NCBI RefSeq assembly: GCF_046267875.1
Contig: NZ_CP176502.1
Location: 1,364,001-1,428,000 of the forward strand
Length of the DNA: 64,000 nt
Source of the DNA: Mannheimia glucosida
GTDB taxonomy: Bacteria; Pseudomonadota; Gammaproteobacteria; Enterobacterales; Pasteurellaceae
Direction: 5' to 3'
Position 1 is the stretch's first letter. Every line of letters starts with the position of its first letter. A program made the translations under genes and the position numbers. Below the pieces are notes generated by a model. That model was not told the DNA's origin. It made no database searches and was given only the letters and a program-made list of their open reading frames with translations. Below are positions 17,042 through 24,891 of this stretch, in pieces.

Positions 17042-17893
17042 ATGGAAAACCAAAAACAAGCAGAAATCGAACTGAAAATAATGTTGGAGCCGCAGAATGT
17101 GGCGTTAGTGGAAAACTACTTGAATCAAACCATGCCATTCCCTGTGCTTGCTCATCAAACAGAACTGTTAGGCAACACCTATTATGATACCCCGGCACAA
17201 TTTTTTGCTACGCAAAAAATGGGGTTACGGGTGCGTTCCGTGAATCAACAATATGAAATCACGCTAAAAACGCAAGGGGAAATTGTAGGCGGTCTGCATA
17301 TTCGCCCGGAATATAATTTAGCCTTACCCAATAGCCAGCCGGATTTTCAAACATTAGTGGAAAAATACCAGTTGCCGTTTGAAAATTCAGAGCAGATTGC
17401 AGAAAGCCTGCAAGCGACTTTCAGCACCGACTTCACCCGCAAAACTTGGTTGTTGCGAGTGGGGCAGTCTGAACTTGAGGTAGCGTTAGATTTGGGCACC
17501 ATTAAAAATCATTTTGGTGAAGAGCCGATTTGTGAATTGGAATTTGAAATCAAGCAGGGAGAATTGAGCGATTTGTTTACCTTGGTTGATGCAATACCAA
17601 AAGCGAATGGGATGTGGTTGAGCAATTTAAGCAAAGCCCAGCGGGGTTATTTGCTTGGGCAAGCGGTCAAATTTGAGCAAAAAATTGCAACCGCAGTGGT
17701 GGGGGAAAACAGTGAAAAATTAGCTCAATTATTGGCTGATTTTATTCGTATCGGTAATGAAAAATCAGAAGTGCTGGCACGTTTTAATCAATGCACTCAG
17801 CAACAATTTAGCAACTGGCAACAGGCGAGAGCCTTTGTGAAAAGTCAGGCTTATTTAGAGGATAATTTAAAGGCATTGAAACAACAATTCTAA
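17042..17893 (+). CDS. CYTH-domain protein, YgiF-like without CHAD domain
   Basis: A 283-residue protein with an N-terminal CYTH triphosphate tunnel domain. The defining ExExK signature is seen as Glu8-Ile-Glu10-Leu-Lys12. Further tunnel residues appear in TYYDTPAQF, GLRVRSVNQQYEITLKTQG and ICELEFEIKQGEL. E. coli YgiF is an inorganic triphosphatase of 433 residues with a C-terminal CHAD domain; here only about 80 helical residues follow the CYTH domain, so most of CHAD is absent. Inorganic triphosphatase activity is a reasonable inference. The gene is divergent from the YcjX-type gene across 60 bp and convergent with the next gene. An uptake sequence lies inside the coding region at 17659-17674. 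Confidence 0.85.
   Translation: MENQKQAEIELKIMLEPQNVALVENYLNQTMPFPVLAHQTELLGNTYYDTPAQFFATQKMGLRVRSVNQQYEITLKTQGEIVGGLHIRPEYNLALPNSQPDFQTLVEKYQLPFENSEQIAESLQATFSTDFTRKTWLLRVGQSELEVALDLGTIKNHFGEEPICELEFEIKQGELSDLFTLVDAIPKANGMWLSNLSKAQRGYLLGQAVKFEQKIATAVVGENSEKLAQLLADFIRIGNEKSEVLARFNQCTQQQFSNWQQARAFVKSQAYLEDNLKALKQQF
17659..17674 (+). repeat. Intragenic DNA uptake sequence
   Basis: GCAAGCGGTCAAATTT differs from the 16-base consensus only at the first base. It encodes part of QAVKFE in the CYTH protein. Comparable intragenic copies occur at 20874, 25756, 36966 and 57518. Confidence 0.85.
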
Positions 17894-17897
17894 TAAA

Positions 17898-17932
17898 GAA
17901 AGCCACAGAGAGTATATACTCTGTGGCTTTTA
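17898..17932. terminator. Bidirectional terminator between convergent genes
   Basis: AAAGCCACAGAG and its complement CTCTGTGGCTTT enclose a short loop (AGTATATA-type centre) and are flanked by A and T runs, so the structure works on both strands. It separates the CYTH gene from the exported protein. Confidence 0.9.
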
Positions 17933-17934
17933 AG

Positions 17935-18411
17935 TTATTTTACAATTTCAAATTCTAAACCTTTGAAAATGTGATCGTTAATTTGAATTTCCATTTTGTA
18001 TTTACCGACAGGGTCAGTTTTATCAAAACCCCAGCAACGATTTAATACTTGATTATTCGCAAGGTTTATTTCAGTAATGATAGTATGATTTTTCTTGTCA
18101 GCAGAAGAATCAATTTTAGAGCCGGGAGAAGCTAATTTCATTGCAGCAGGAGCATAGAAAGCTTCTGCAATAGTAACTTTATTTTGTACAGGAAGATTAA
18201 TACTGTGCCAGCAAAGCCTTGTTTGTTTTTTGCTAATAAAGAGCTTATTCCCCTTAATAGGTTTTGCAATTTTTCCACTTTCATCAAAAACCTGTAGCAC
18301 GACTGCAGGTTTTCCTTCTGCCGGTAAATCTTTAGTGACTGTTTTTTCAGCGGCAGCAAAGCTATAGTGGGAAGTTATTGTTAGGGCAAGCACTGTCCAT
18401 AATCTATTCAT
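17935..18411 (-). CDS. Exported protein of unknown function
   Basis: A 158-residue protein starting MNRLWTVLALTITSHYSFAA, a typical Sec signal peptide with likely cleavage after AA near residue 20. The mature part looks beta-rich, with an early VVLQVFDESGKIAKPI strand pair, two cysteines (RLCWHS and NRCWGF) that could form a disulfide, and a C-terminal VGKYKMEIQINDHIFKG strand. I do not recognise the family. The start ATG overlaps the end of the UPF0181 gene by 8 bases and is the last member of yqcC-truC-UPF0181-exported protein. A longer in-frame start 24 codons upstream would run through the UPF0181 gene and lacks signal-peptide character. Confidence 0.75.
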   Translation of the reverse strand: MNRLWTVLALTITSHYSFAAAEKTVTKDLPAEGKPAVVLQVFDESGKIAKPIKGNKLFISKKQTRLCWHSINLPVQNKVTIAEAFYAPAAMKLASPGSKIDSSADKKNHTIITEINLANNQVLNRCWGFDKTDPVGKYKMEIQINDHIFKGLEFEIVK

Positions 18412-18568
18412 TGTTTGATTTCTCCAATATTTGATGTTTGTCACGTAATTGATTAGCAATACGTTGAATTGCTTCTCCGGCACTTACGCCTTCTGCCATC
18501 AGTTTTTGAATTTCTTCCACTGCGGCTTGTTGTTGCTCGTGTGTCAATGATAAAAGTGAATTATCCAT
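18404..18568 (-). CDS. UPF0181 family protein (YoaH-like)
   Basis: A 54-residue protein. It reads MDNSLLSLTHEQQQAAVEEI, then QKLMAEGVSAGEAIQRIANQ, which is the hallmark of the UPF0181/YoaH family; no molecular function is established. It is helical and soluble. It lies 17 bases after truC and overlaps the start of the exported-protein gene by 8 bases, so all three are likely cotranscribed. A ribosome binding site (GAGGATTG) precedes the ATG. Confidence 0.9.
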   Translation of the reverse strand: MDNSLLSLTHEQQQAAVEEIQKLMAEGVSAGEAIQRIANQLRDKHQILEKSNNE

Positions 18569-18585
18569 TCAATCCTCTTTTTTGT

Positions 18586-19314
18586 CTAATAATATTGAGT
18601 AAAGTTCCAGTCAAAAAATGCAAAGAGGCGTTGCCATTGCTCATCAAACGGTGCAATTATCTCTATTTTTTGCAAATTTTTCGGGTGCTGAAATTGCAAT
18701 TTATGGGCGTGTAACATTAAACGACTTACGCCTGATTTTTCAGCTAAAGCACGGTTTTGGTGTAAATCGCCATATTTGCTGTCTCCCATAATCGGGTGAA
18801 ACAGGTGTTTCAGATGGCGACGTAGCTGATGTTTCCGCCCGGTTTTAGGACTAAGTTCAACCAAACTATAACGAGCGGTTTGGTGTTTGCCGACAGCGTA
18901 AGGCATTTCAACCTTTGCCAAGCCTTTATAATCCGTAATGGCTGCTTGAGCCTCTTTTTCCTGTGAAAATTTATCCGCAATTTTATCTAAAATCACTTTA
19001 AGTGGATAATCAATTTGTGCCGAACCTTGTAAATAGCCACGTACCACCGCCAAATAAATTTTTTGCACTTGATGTTGCTCAAATTGTTCGCTCATTACTC
19101 GGGCTGTTTCACTGTTGAGAGCAAAAAGCAACACTCCGGAGGTTGGGCGGTCAAGGCGGTGAATCGGAAAAACGTGTTGCCCGATTTGATCCCGCAGGGT
19201 TTGCATTGCAAACACCGTTTCGTGCTTATCTAACCAAGAACGATGCACCAACATTCCGGCAGGTTTGTTGATGGCGATAAGAAAGTCGTCTTGGTATAAA
19301 ATATCTAAAGTCAT
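18586..19314 (-). CDS. truC: tRNA pseudouridine(65) synthase
   Basis: TruC makes pseudouridine at position 65 of tRNA-Ile and tRNA-Asp. The 242-residue product (260 in E. coli) has the RluA-family catalytic motif HRLDRPTSGVLLFALN with the active-site aspartate, and the second signature TGRKHQLRRHLKHLFHPIMG. LVHRSWLDKHE and MQTLRDQIGQHVFPIHRL match the TruC subgroup closely. It follows yqcC, as in E. coli, but a 163-bp gap with paired hairpins separates them. UPF0181 follows 17 bases downstream. Confidence 0.93.
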   Translation of the reverse strand: MTLDILYQDDFLIAINKPAGMLVHRSWLDKHETVFAMQTLRDQIGQHVFPIHRLDRPTSGVLLFALNSETARVMSEQFEQHQVQKIYLAVVRGYLQGSAQIDYPLKVILDKIADKFSQEKEAQAAITDYKGLAKVEMPYAVGKHQTARYSLVELSPKTGRKHQLRRHLKHLFHPIMGDSKYGDLHQNRALAEKSGVSRLMLHAHKLQFQHPKNLQKIEIIAPFDEQWQRLFAFFDWNFTQYY

Positions 19315-19349
19315 AATACATTAAGTATAATTTATCAAATCTCTATGAT

Positions 19350-19434
19350 GGCGCAAGCGTCCTCGCTTGTGCCAAATTTTGAAACAAACGATTAATTTAG
19401 CATTAAACTTAGCACCAGCGTGGACGCTGGCGCT
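19350..19434. repeat. Paired inverted hairpins (BIME-like), yqcC-truC gap
   Basis: Unit A at 19350-19373 is GGCGCAAGCG-TCCT-CGCTTGTGCC. Unit B at 19411-19434 is AGCACCAGCG, TGGA, CGCTGGCGCT. The reverse complement of B matches A at 19 of 24 positions, so they are related copies in opposite orientation, 37 bases apart. Unit A also resembles the hairpins at 10216-10273. Confidence 0.8.
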
Positions 19435-19477
19435 ATCAACAAGATTTGTCAGATTAATAAAAGAACTGAGAGAGAAA

Positions 19478-19789
19478 TTAATCTTTCAACAACGTTTCCA
19501 AGCCTAATAGCGGTTCACAAATTGCTTGTAAATAACTCTCGTTTTTCAATGCCTCTTCTAAATAAGGGGTGATTGCAAAATTGCGAGGTAAATCGGCATT
19601 TGCATCTAAAATGGCTCGCATTCTGGGAATAAAAATCCACTGTAGCCATTGGGTTGGGGTTAAAGTTTCCACGCAGAAAGGTTGTTCATTGGCTAAGGCT
19701 TCAGGGCTTGGTGGTGTCACCTCCCAAAGTTGATTAACTCTAAGGGCGATTTCTAAATCAGATAAATGCTGTATAACTTGTGATTTCAT
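19478..19789 (-). CDS. yqcC: YqcC family protein
   Basis: A 103-residue protein of the YqcC family, function unknown. The start MKSQVIQHLSDLEIALRVNQ and the following LWEVTPPSPEALANEQPFCV match the family, in particular the P-S-x-E-A-L-A-S/N-x-x-P-F pattern. WLQWIFIPRMRAILDANADLP covers the conserved central region. I chose the ATG at 19789; the open frame extends 21 codons further but that part is not family-like. It sits upstream of truC as in E. coli. Confidence 0.88.
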   Translation of the reverse strand: MKSQVIQHLSDLEIALRVNQLWEVTPPSPEALANEQPFCVETLTPTQWLQWIFIPRMRAILDANADLPRNFAITPYLEEALKNESYLQAICEPLLGLETLLKD

Positions 19790-19876
19790 CTTAGTTTTGC
19801 TTGTGAAATGAGGCTTTTTCGGGTAAAAATAAGGGCAAATTTTACCATTCAAACCGATTTCGCTCTAGGAATTTAT

Positions 19877-21313
19877 ATGCAAAACACCGTTCAAGATAAC
19901 GCTCAACAAAACCAACCAACGATTTTACAAAAGATCGTACAAGATAAAGCCATTTGGGTAGCACAAAAAGAGCAAGCCTTTCCGTTAAGTGAATTTCAGC
20001 ACAAAATTGTTAAAAGTGACCGTGATTTCTATGCGGCTCTTGCCAAAGGCACACACCAAGAACCGGCTTATATTTTAGAATGTAAAAAAGCCTCACCGTC
20101 AAAGGGGTTAATTCGTGCTGAGTTCGATTTAGACAGTATTGCTCAAGTGTATAAAAATTATGCTTCAGCGATTTCAGTTTTAACCGATGAGCAATATTTC
20201 CAAGGTGATTTCCGTTATATCGATCAAGTTAAACGCCAAATCACACAGCCGATTTTGTGTAAGGATTTTATGATTTCGGCGTATCAAGTTTACCTTGCGC
20301 GTTTTTATAATGCCGATGCGATTTTGTTGATGTTATCGGTGGTAAATGATGAGACCTACCGTGAACTTGCCGCACTTGCGCACGAGTTAGGAATGGGCGT
20401 TTTGACCGAAACCAGTACGGAGGCGGAATTTGAGCGTGCTTTAGCTTTAGGGGCGAAAGTGATTGGTGTGAATAACCGTGATTTGCACACGCTTACGATT
20501 GATATGAACCGCATTGTGCGTTTGGTGGAAAAATACCAAGCTCAAATTCCTTCTGATGTCTGTTTGATTTCGGAATCAGGCATTAACGATCACCAGCAAG
20601 TCAAAAACATAAAGCCGTATGTCCACGCTTTTTTAATCGGCAGTAGTTTAATGGGAAGTGCGGATCTTAATAATGCGGTGCGGGCAGTGATTTTCGGCGA
20701 AAATAAAGTCTGTGGCTTAACCCGAGTGCAAGATGTGAAAGCGGTTTATGAGCAAGGGACATTATATGGTGGTTTGATTTTTGCTGAAGGCTCGCCTCGC
20801 CAGCTTTCACTTCGCCAAGCCCAAGAATTGGTAGTGAATGCACCGTTACGTTATGTAGGCGTGTTCCAAAATCAAGCGGTCGAATTTGTGGAAAAAATTG
20901 CAAAACAGCTTGAATTATTTGCGGTTCAATTGCACGGCTCGGAAGATGAGCAATACATTGCAGAACTGGCAGAAAAATTAGGTGGTAAAACCCAAATCTG
21001 GAAAGCTTTATCGGTTGATGTTGAGGCTGAAAGCCTAGAATTTAACGACAATCCGCAGATTGCCCGTTATGTGCTAGACAGCAAAATAGGCAATCAGCAA
21101 GGCGGCACAGGCAAAACCTTTAATTGGGCGTTGATTCCAGAAACCTTAAAACAAAAAGCGTTATTGGCAGGTGGCATTGGCACTGAGAATATTGAGCAAG
21201 CCCTTGCTCAAGGCTGTGTCGGGTTAGATTTAAATTCTGGCGTGGAAAGTGCCAAAGGCGTAAAAGATTTACAAAAATTGACCACTTGTTTTGGCAAAAT
21301 TATTCAAGCATAG
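19877..21313 (+). CDS. trpC: Bifunctional indole-3-glycerol-phosphate synthase / phosphoribosylanthranilate isomerase
   Basis: This fused enzyme (often written trpCF) performs two successive steps of tryptophan synthesis: isomerisation of phosphoribosylanthranilate, then ring closure to indole-glycerol phosphate. It has 478 residues (453 in E. coli). The synthase barrel (about 1-270) shows ILECKKASPSKGLIR, PILCKDFM and LISESGI. The isomerase barrel starts at residue 276 with KVCGLTRVQDV and includes LFAVQLHG and VGLDLNSGVESAKGVKD. The ATG at 19877 gives MQNTVQDN, with AGGAAT before it. No other trp gene is in the window, so the pathway is split in this genome, as in other Pasteurellaceae. I see no attenuator upstream. 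Confidence 0.96.
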   Translation: MQNTVQDNAQQNQPTILQKIVQDKAIWVAQKEQAFPLSEFQHKIVKSDRDFYAALAKGTHQEPAYILECKKASPSKGLIRAEFDLDSIAQVYKNYASAISVLTDEQYFQGDFRYIDQVKRQITQPILCKDFMISAYQVYLARFYNADAILLMLSVVNDETYRELAALAHELGMGVLTETSTEAEFERALALGAKVIGVNNRDLHTLTIDMNRIVRLVEKYQAQIPSDVCLISESGINDHQQVKNIKPYVHAFLIGSSLMGSADLNNAVRAVIFGENKVCGLTRVQDVKAVYEQGTLYGGLIFAEGSPRQLSLRQAQELVVNAPLRYVGVFQNQAVEFVEKIAKQLELFAVQLHGSEDEQYIAELAEKLGGKTQIWKALSVDVEAESLEFNDNPQIARYVLDSKIGNQQGGTGKTFNWALIPETLKQKALLAGGIGTENIEQALAQGCVGLDLNSGVESAKGVKDLQKLTTCFGKIIQA

Positions 21314-21383
21314 GCATTCAAAGCGATGGAAATTATGCTAGAATAAAGCCGTTTTAATCATAATTAACAATGAGGATTGTAAA

Positions 21384-21464
21384 ATGGGTACTTTTGGTTA
21401 TTCAATGCTAACGGTTGTAGGCGCACTTGGTATGATCGTTATTTTTGCCAGCAACATTTTCTAA
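21384..21464 (+). CDS. 26-residue membrane microprotein, YnhF-like
   Basis: A 26-codon ORF with a good ribosome binding site (TGAGGATTG) 6 bases before ATG and its own terminator 23 bases after the stop. The peptide begins MGTFGYSMLTVVGALGMIVI and ends FASNIF, one membrane helix with almost no soluble part. The SMLTVVGALGMIVI stretch aligns without gaps to the core of E. coli YnhF (SLVTTIIVLGLIVA), so I call it YnhF-like with caution. It is a stand-alone unit between trpC and mnmC. Confidence 0.7.
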   Translation: MGTFGYSMLTVVGALGMIVIFASNIF

Positions 21465-21487
21465 TATTGGTACTATTGAACTGGTTG

Positions 21488-21526
21488 AAACACGGAAAAT
21501 CTTGAGGTTTTCCGTGTTTTGTTTTT
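21488..21526 (+). terminator. Terminator of the microprotein gene
   Basis: AAACACGGAAAA (21488-21499) pairs perfectly with TTTTCCGTGTTT (21508-21519) across an 8-base loop and is followed by a T-rich tract. mnmC begins 12 bases later. Confidence 0.9.
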
Positions 21527-21538
21527 TAAGGGGATATG

Positions 21539-23539
21539 ATGGGTAAACTGACTTTTGCGACACTTACATTTAATGATGCAGATACACCGGTGTCGGCGCA
21601 ATTTGATGATATTTATTTTTCCACCCAAGATGGTTTGGCGGAAAGTTACTATGTGTTTCAAGAAGGTAACCAACTGTGGGAAAAGTGGCAATCTCACCCG
21701 AAAGAGGCTTTTGTTATTGCGGAAACCGGCTTTGGCACGGGCTTGAATTTTTTAGCCGTTGCTGACAAATTCCAACAATTTCGGGCAGCATTTCCGCAAA
21801 GTAAACTAAAACGACTCTATTTTATCTCATTTGAGAAATTTCCTCTGACGGCCAGCCAATTAGCTGATATTCACCAACGCTATCCGCAATTTGCAACATT
21901 ATCTGAAAATTTAACCGCTTGTTGGCAGCCTCGCCAAATAGGTTGCCAACGTTATCATTTTGAGCAGGTTTATTTAGATTTATGGTTCGGTGAGATTGCT
22001 GAAAACTTACCCCAATTAGGCGATCTTTATAGCGGCACGATTGACGCTTGGTTTTTAGATGGCTTTTCGCCTGATAAGAACCCCGAAATGTGGAACGAAC
22101 AGTTATATCGCCAAATGTTTCGATTAAGTGCGAATGGCGGTAGCTTTGCCACTTTTACCGCCTCAAGTATGGTAAGAAGAGGGCTGGAACAGGCTGGGTT
22201 TACAGTAAAAAAACGCAAAGGATTCGGCAAAAAACGTGAAATGCTTTGGGGCGAGAAACCGTTAGATAGCCAAATTATTACACCTCAGTACCCCTATTTT
22301 TATGCCAAAAATGAAACCGCTGATGACATTGCGATTATTGGTGGTGGAGTAGCGAGTTTCTTCGTTGCGTTATCGCTGTTAGAAAAAGGCAAGCAAGTTA
22401 CGCTGTATTGTAAAGATGAAACCTTGGCAATGAATGCTTCAGGAAATTTACAAGGGGCGATTTACCCACAGTTGAGCGATGATGACGAGCGAAATGTGCG
22501 ATTTTATATTCATAGTTTTGATTATGCGTTGCAACGCTTACAACAACTGAAATCCAATATTGAGTTTGAGCATAATTTAAGTGGAGTAGTGCTTTATGCC
22601 TATAACGAGAAAACGGCTAAAAAGCTGGAAAAAATAGCGGAGCAGACGGCTGATGAGACCTTATTAAAATCTTGCTCAGCGGCAGAATTAAGCGACAAAT
22701 TAGGCTTAAGCGTGCTAAACAAGGGAGCATTTATTCCACAAGGTGGTTGGCTTTCACCGGTACAACTTGTTAGAAATGGCTTTGCTTGGTTGGAGCAGAA
22801 AGGTTTGAAGATTGTATTGAATCACAAAGTTGAGAATTTAGCCTTTTCTAATAGAATGTGGCAATGGCAAGCAAAAGGAAAAACGGTTCGACACCAAGCG
22901 GTTGTGCTGGCAAATGGGCATACGTTGAATGAATTTAGCCAAGCAAATGGCATTCCGTTGTATCCGGTGCGAGGGCAAGTGAGCCAAATTCCGACTACAA
23001 GTCAATTACAAAAACTGAAGTGTGTGCTTTGTTATGATGGTTATTTAACGCCGATTTCTACTTCGGGCACACATTGCATTGGAGCAAGCCATATTCGGGA
23101 TAATGCAGAAACCGAGTTTAGTTTATCGGAGCATTGGGAGAATGTTGCAAAACTTCAGCAAAATGTAACCGCTTGTGAGTGGACGAAAGGAATTGATTTA
23201 TCTGAAAATAAAGCCAAAGTCGGTATTCGTGCGGCGTTTCGTGATCGTGTACCGATGGCCGGGGCAGTGCATCATTTTGAGCAGCAAAAAAGCCAATATG
23301 CTAATTTATACAACCAGTTGAGACGCAAACAAGCGCTCGAAAATGCCGACATTTTTACCAATCTGTATATGGTAAACGGCCTGTCTTCTCGAGGTTTGAC
23401 GACTGCACCACTTCTAGGGGAATTGTTAGCAAGCCTGATTGTGAATGAGCCTGTGCCAATCAGTGAGGATATTTGGCATAACCTTAGCCCAAATCGAGCT
23501 TGGATTCGAAAATTGTTGAAAGGTTCGACAGTCGCTTGA
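21539..23539 (+). CDS. mnmC: Bifunctional tRNA mnm5s2U synthesis protein
   Basis: MnmC completes 5-methylaminomethyl-2-thiouridine at the wobble base of several tRNAs. The C-terminal FAD domain removes carboxymethyl, and the N-terminal domain methylates the amine using S-adenosylmethionine. The protein has 666 residues (668 in E. coli). The methyltransferase part has VIAETGFGTGLNFLAV near residue 60 and DAWFLDGFSPDKNPEMW. The Rossmann FAD motif DIAIIGGGVASFFVALSLL is near residue 263, and NGLSSRGLTTAPLLGELLA closes the oxidoreductase. Two ATG codons are adjacent; I use the second because it lies 5 bases after AAGGGG, whereas the first is only 2 bases away. Confidence 0.94.
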   Translation: MGKLTFATLTFNDADTPVSAQFDDIYFSTQDGLAESYYVFQEGNQLWEKWQSHPKEAFVIAETGFGTGLNFLAVADKFQQFRAAFPQSKLKRLYFISFEKFPLTASQLADIHQRYPQFATLSENLTACWQPRQIGCQRYHFEQVYLDLWFGEIAENLPQLGDLYSGTIDAWFLDGFSPDKNPEMWNEQLYRQMFRLSANGGSFATFTASSMVRRGLEQAGFTVKKRKGFGKKREMLWGEKPLDSQIITPQYPYFYAKNETADDIAIIGGGVASFFVALSLLEKGKQVTLYCKDETLAMNASGNLQGAIYPQLSDDDERNVRFYIHSFDYALQRLQQLKSNIEFEHNLSGVVLYAYNEKTAKKLEKIAEQTADETLLKSCSAAELSDKLGLSVLNKGAFIPQGGWLSPVQLVRNGFAWLEQKGLKIVLNHKVENLAFSNRMWQWQAKGKTVRHQAVVLANGHTLNEFSQANGIPLYPVRGQVSQIPTTSQLQKLKCVLCYDGYLTPISTSGTHCIGASHIRDNAETEFSLSEHWENVAKLQQNVTACEWTKGIDLSENKAKVGIRAAFRDRVPMAGAVHHFEQQKSQYANLYNQLRRKQALENADIFTNLYMVNGLSSRGLTTAPLLGELLASLIVNEPVPISEDIWHNLSPNRAWIRKLLKGSTVA

Positions 23540-23545
23540 TAAAAC

Positions 23546-23574
23546 AAACCCCGAATTGATTTCGGGGTTTCGTT
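23546..23574. terminator. Bidirectional terminator between mnmC and lpxA
   Basis: AAACCCCGAA (23546-23555) and TTCGGGGTTT (23561-23570) form a perfect 10-bp stem with a TTGAT loop. A-rich and T-rich flanks allow termination of both convergent genes. Confidence 0.92.
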
Positions 23575-23576
23575 TA

Positions 23577-24371
23577 TTAACGAATAATACCACGGGTAGA
23601 ACGTTTGAAGAATTGTTTAAAAATAGCAATTGCAGGTTCTGTTGCTGCAATTTGCTCAATTTCTACTAGGCACTCTTCCAATGTTTTTCCGCTGGAGTAA
23701 ATCAGTTTATAGACTTTGCGAATAGCGTGCATAGTTGGTTTATCAAAGCCACGACGTTTTAACCCTTCAAAGTTAATACCAAATGGGCGTGCGTGGTTAC
23801 CTTGTGCCATGACATAAGGCGGTACGTCTTGGCTGACCATTGAACCGCCTCCAAGCATAACGTGTGAACCAATCACAACGAATTGGTGAATGGCGGACAT
23901 TCCTCCCACAATCACGAAATCATCTAGGGTAACGTGACCTGCCAGCGTACCATTATTGGCGATAATACAACGGTTACCGATAGAGCAGTCGTGTGCGATG
24001 TGGGTGTTGATCATAAATAAGTTATCATCACCGATTTTCGTCACGCCACCGCCTTGTACTGTACCTCGGTGAATAGTAACACTTTCACGAATACGGTTAC
24101 GATTACCGATCACCACTTTGGTTGGTTCGCCTTGGTATTTTAGATCTTGATTAATTTCACCAATGCTGGCAAATTGGAAAATATGGTTATCTTCACCAAT
24201 TTCAGTCATACCGTTAATGACAACATTTGAGTGAATTTTTGTTCTCGCCCCGATTTTGACATCTTTACCGATGACTGAAAATGGACCAATTTCAACGTGA
24301 GCGCCAATTTCAGCACCTTCTTCAATGATGGCAAGCGGGCTAATTTTTGCTGTTGAATCAATTAGACGCAT
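23577..24371 (-). CDS. lpxA: UDP-N-acetylglucosamine acyltransferase
   Basis: LpxA transfers a 3-hydroxyacyl chain from acyl carrier protein to UDP-GlcNAc, the first step of lipid A synthesis. It has 264 residues (262 in E. coli). The N-terminal two thirds is a left-handed beta helix of hexapeptide repeats (IEEGAEIGAHVEIGPFSVIG and onward). The catalytic histidine lies in INTHIAHDCSIGNRC. GNHARPFGINFEGLKRRGF begins the helical C-terminal domain. It is the last gene of the envelope operon here. In E. coli lpxB follows; here the operon ends at a terminator against mnmC. Confidence 0.97.
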   Translation of the reverse strand: MRLIDSTAKISPLAIIEEGAEIGAHVEIGPFSVIGKDVKIGARTKIHSNVVINGMTEIGEDNHIFQFASIGEINQDLKYQGEPTKVVIGNRNRIRESVTIHRGTVQGGGVTKIGDDNLFMINTHIAHDCSIGNRCIIANNGTLAGHVTLDDFVIVGGMSAIHQFVVIGSHVMLGGGSMVSQDVPPYVMAQGNHARPFGINFEGLKRRGFDKPTMHAIRKVYKLIYSSGKTLEECLVEIEQIAATEPAIAIFKQFFKRSTRGIIR

Positions 24372-24404
24372 AGTTTGTTCCCTCTAGTTTGGGCTTATAT
24401 CGAA

Positions 24405-24872
24405 TTATTTACGGCGAGCGCACATTAAATCTGCTTCACAGACTAATTTGCCATCAACGTATGCTTTACCGGTAAATTTAGTAATACCACGTACTTCTTT
24501 AAGAAATTCAACCTCAAGTTGAAGTTGATCGCCCGGCACAACAGGGCGTTTAAAGCGAGCATTGTCAATTGCGGCAAAATAGTAGAGTTCGTCTTCACTT
24601 AACTTACCATAAGTGGCAACGGCTAATACGCCAGTTGCTTGAGCCATTGCTTCAAGAATCAATACTCCTGGGAAGATTGGTGCGCCAGGAAAATGCCCGG
24701 TAAAACAAGGTTCATTGAAGGTTACATTTTTAATGGCTTTTAACCATTTCCCTTCTTCATAATCGGTTACGCGATCAACTAACAGGAAAGGGTAGCGATG
24801 CGGTAACATATCCATAATTTCGGTTACTTCAATAATATTTGGCTCACGATTTTCAGTTGTCATTTCTGTCAC
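24405..24872 (-). CDS. fabZ: 3-hydroxyacyl-ACP dehydratase
   Basis: FabZ dehydrates 3-hydroxyacyl-ACP in fatty-acid elongation and competes with LpxA and LpxD for hydroxyacyl substrates. It has 155 residues if the first ATG is used. A second ATG at codon 4 (MTTENREPN) is equally possible. LPHRYPFLLVDRV starts the hotdog fold. The active-site histidine and glutamate are in CFTGHFPGAPIFPGVLILEA, and the family signature FKRPVVPGDQLQLEVEF follows. It lies between lpxD (19 bp upstream) and lpxA (33 bp downstream). Confidence 0.96.
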   Translation of the reverse strand: MTEMTTENREPNIIEVTEIMDMLPHRYPFLLVDRVTDYEEGKWLKAIKNVTFNEPCFTGHFPGAPIFPGVLILEAMAQATGVLAVATYGKLSEDELYYFAAIDNARFKRPVVPGDQLQLEVEFLKEVRGITKFTGKAYVDGKLVCEADLMCARRK

Positions 24873-24891
24873 TTTAAGACCTCTAATAAAA

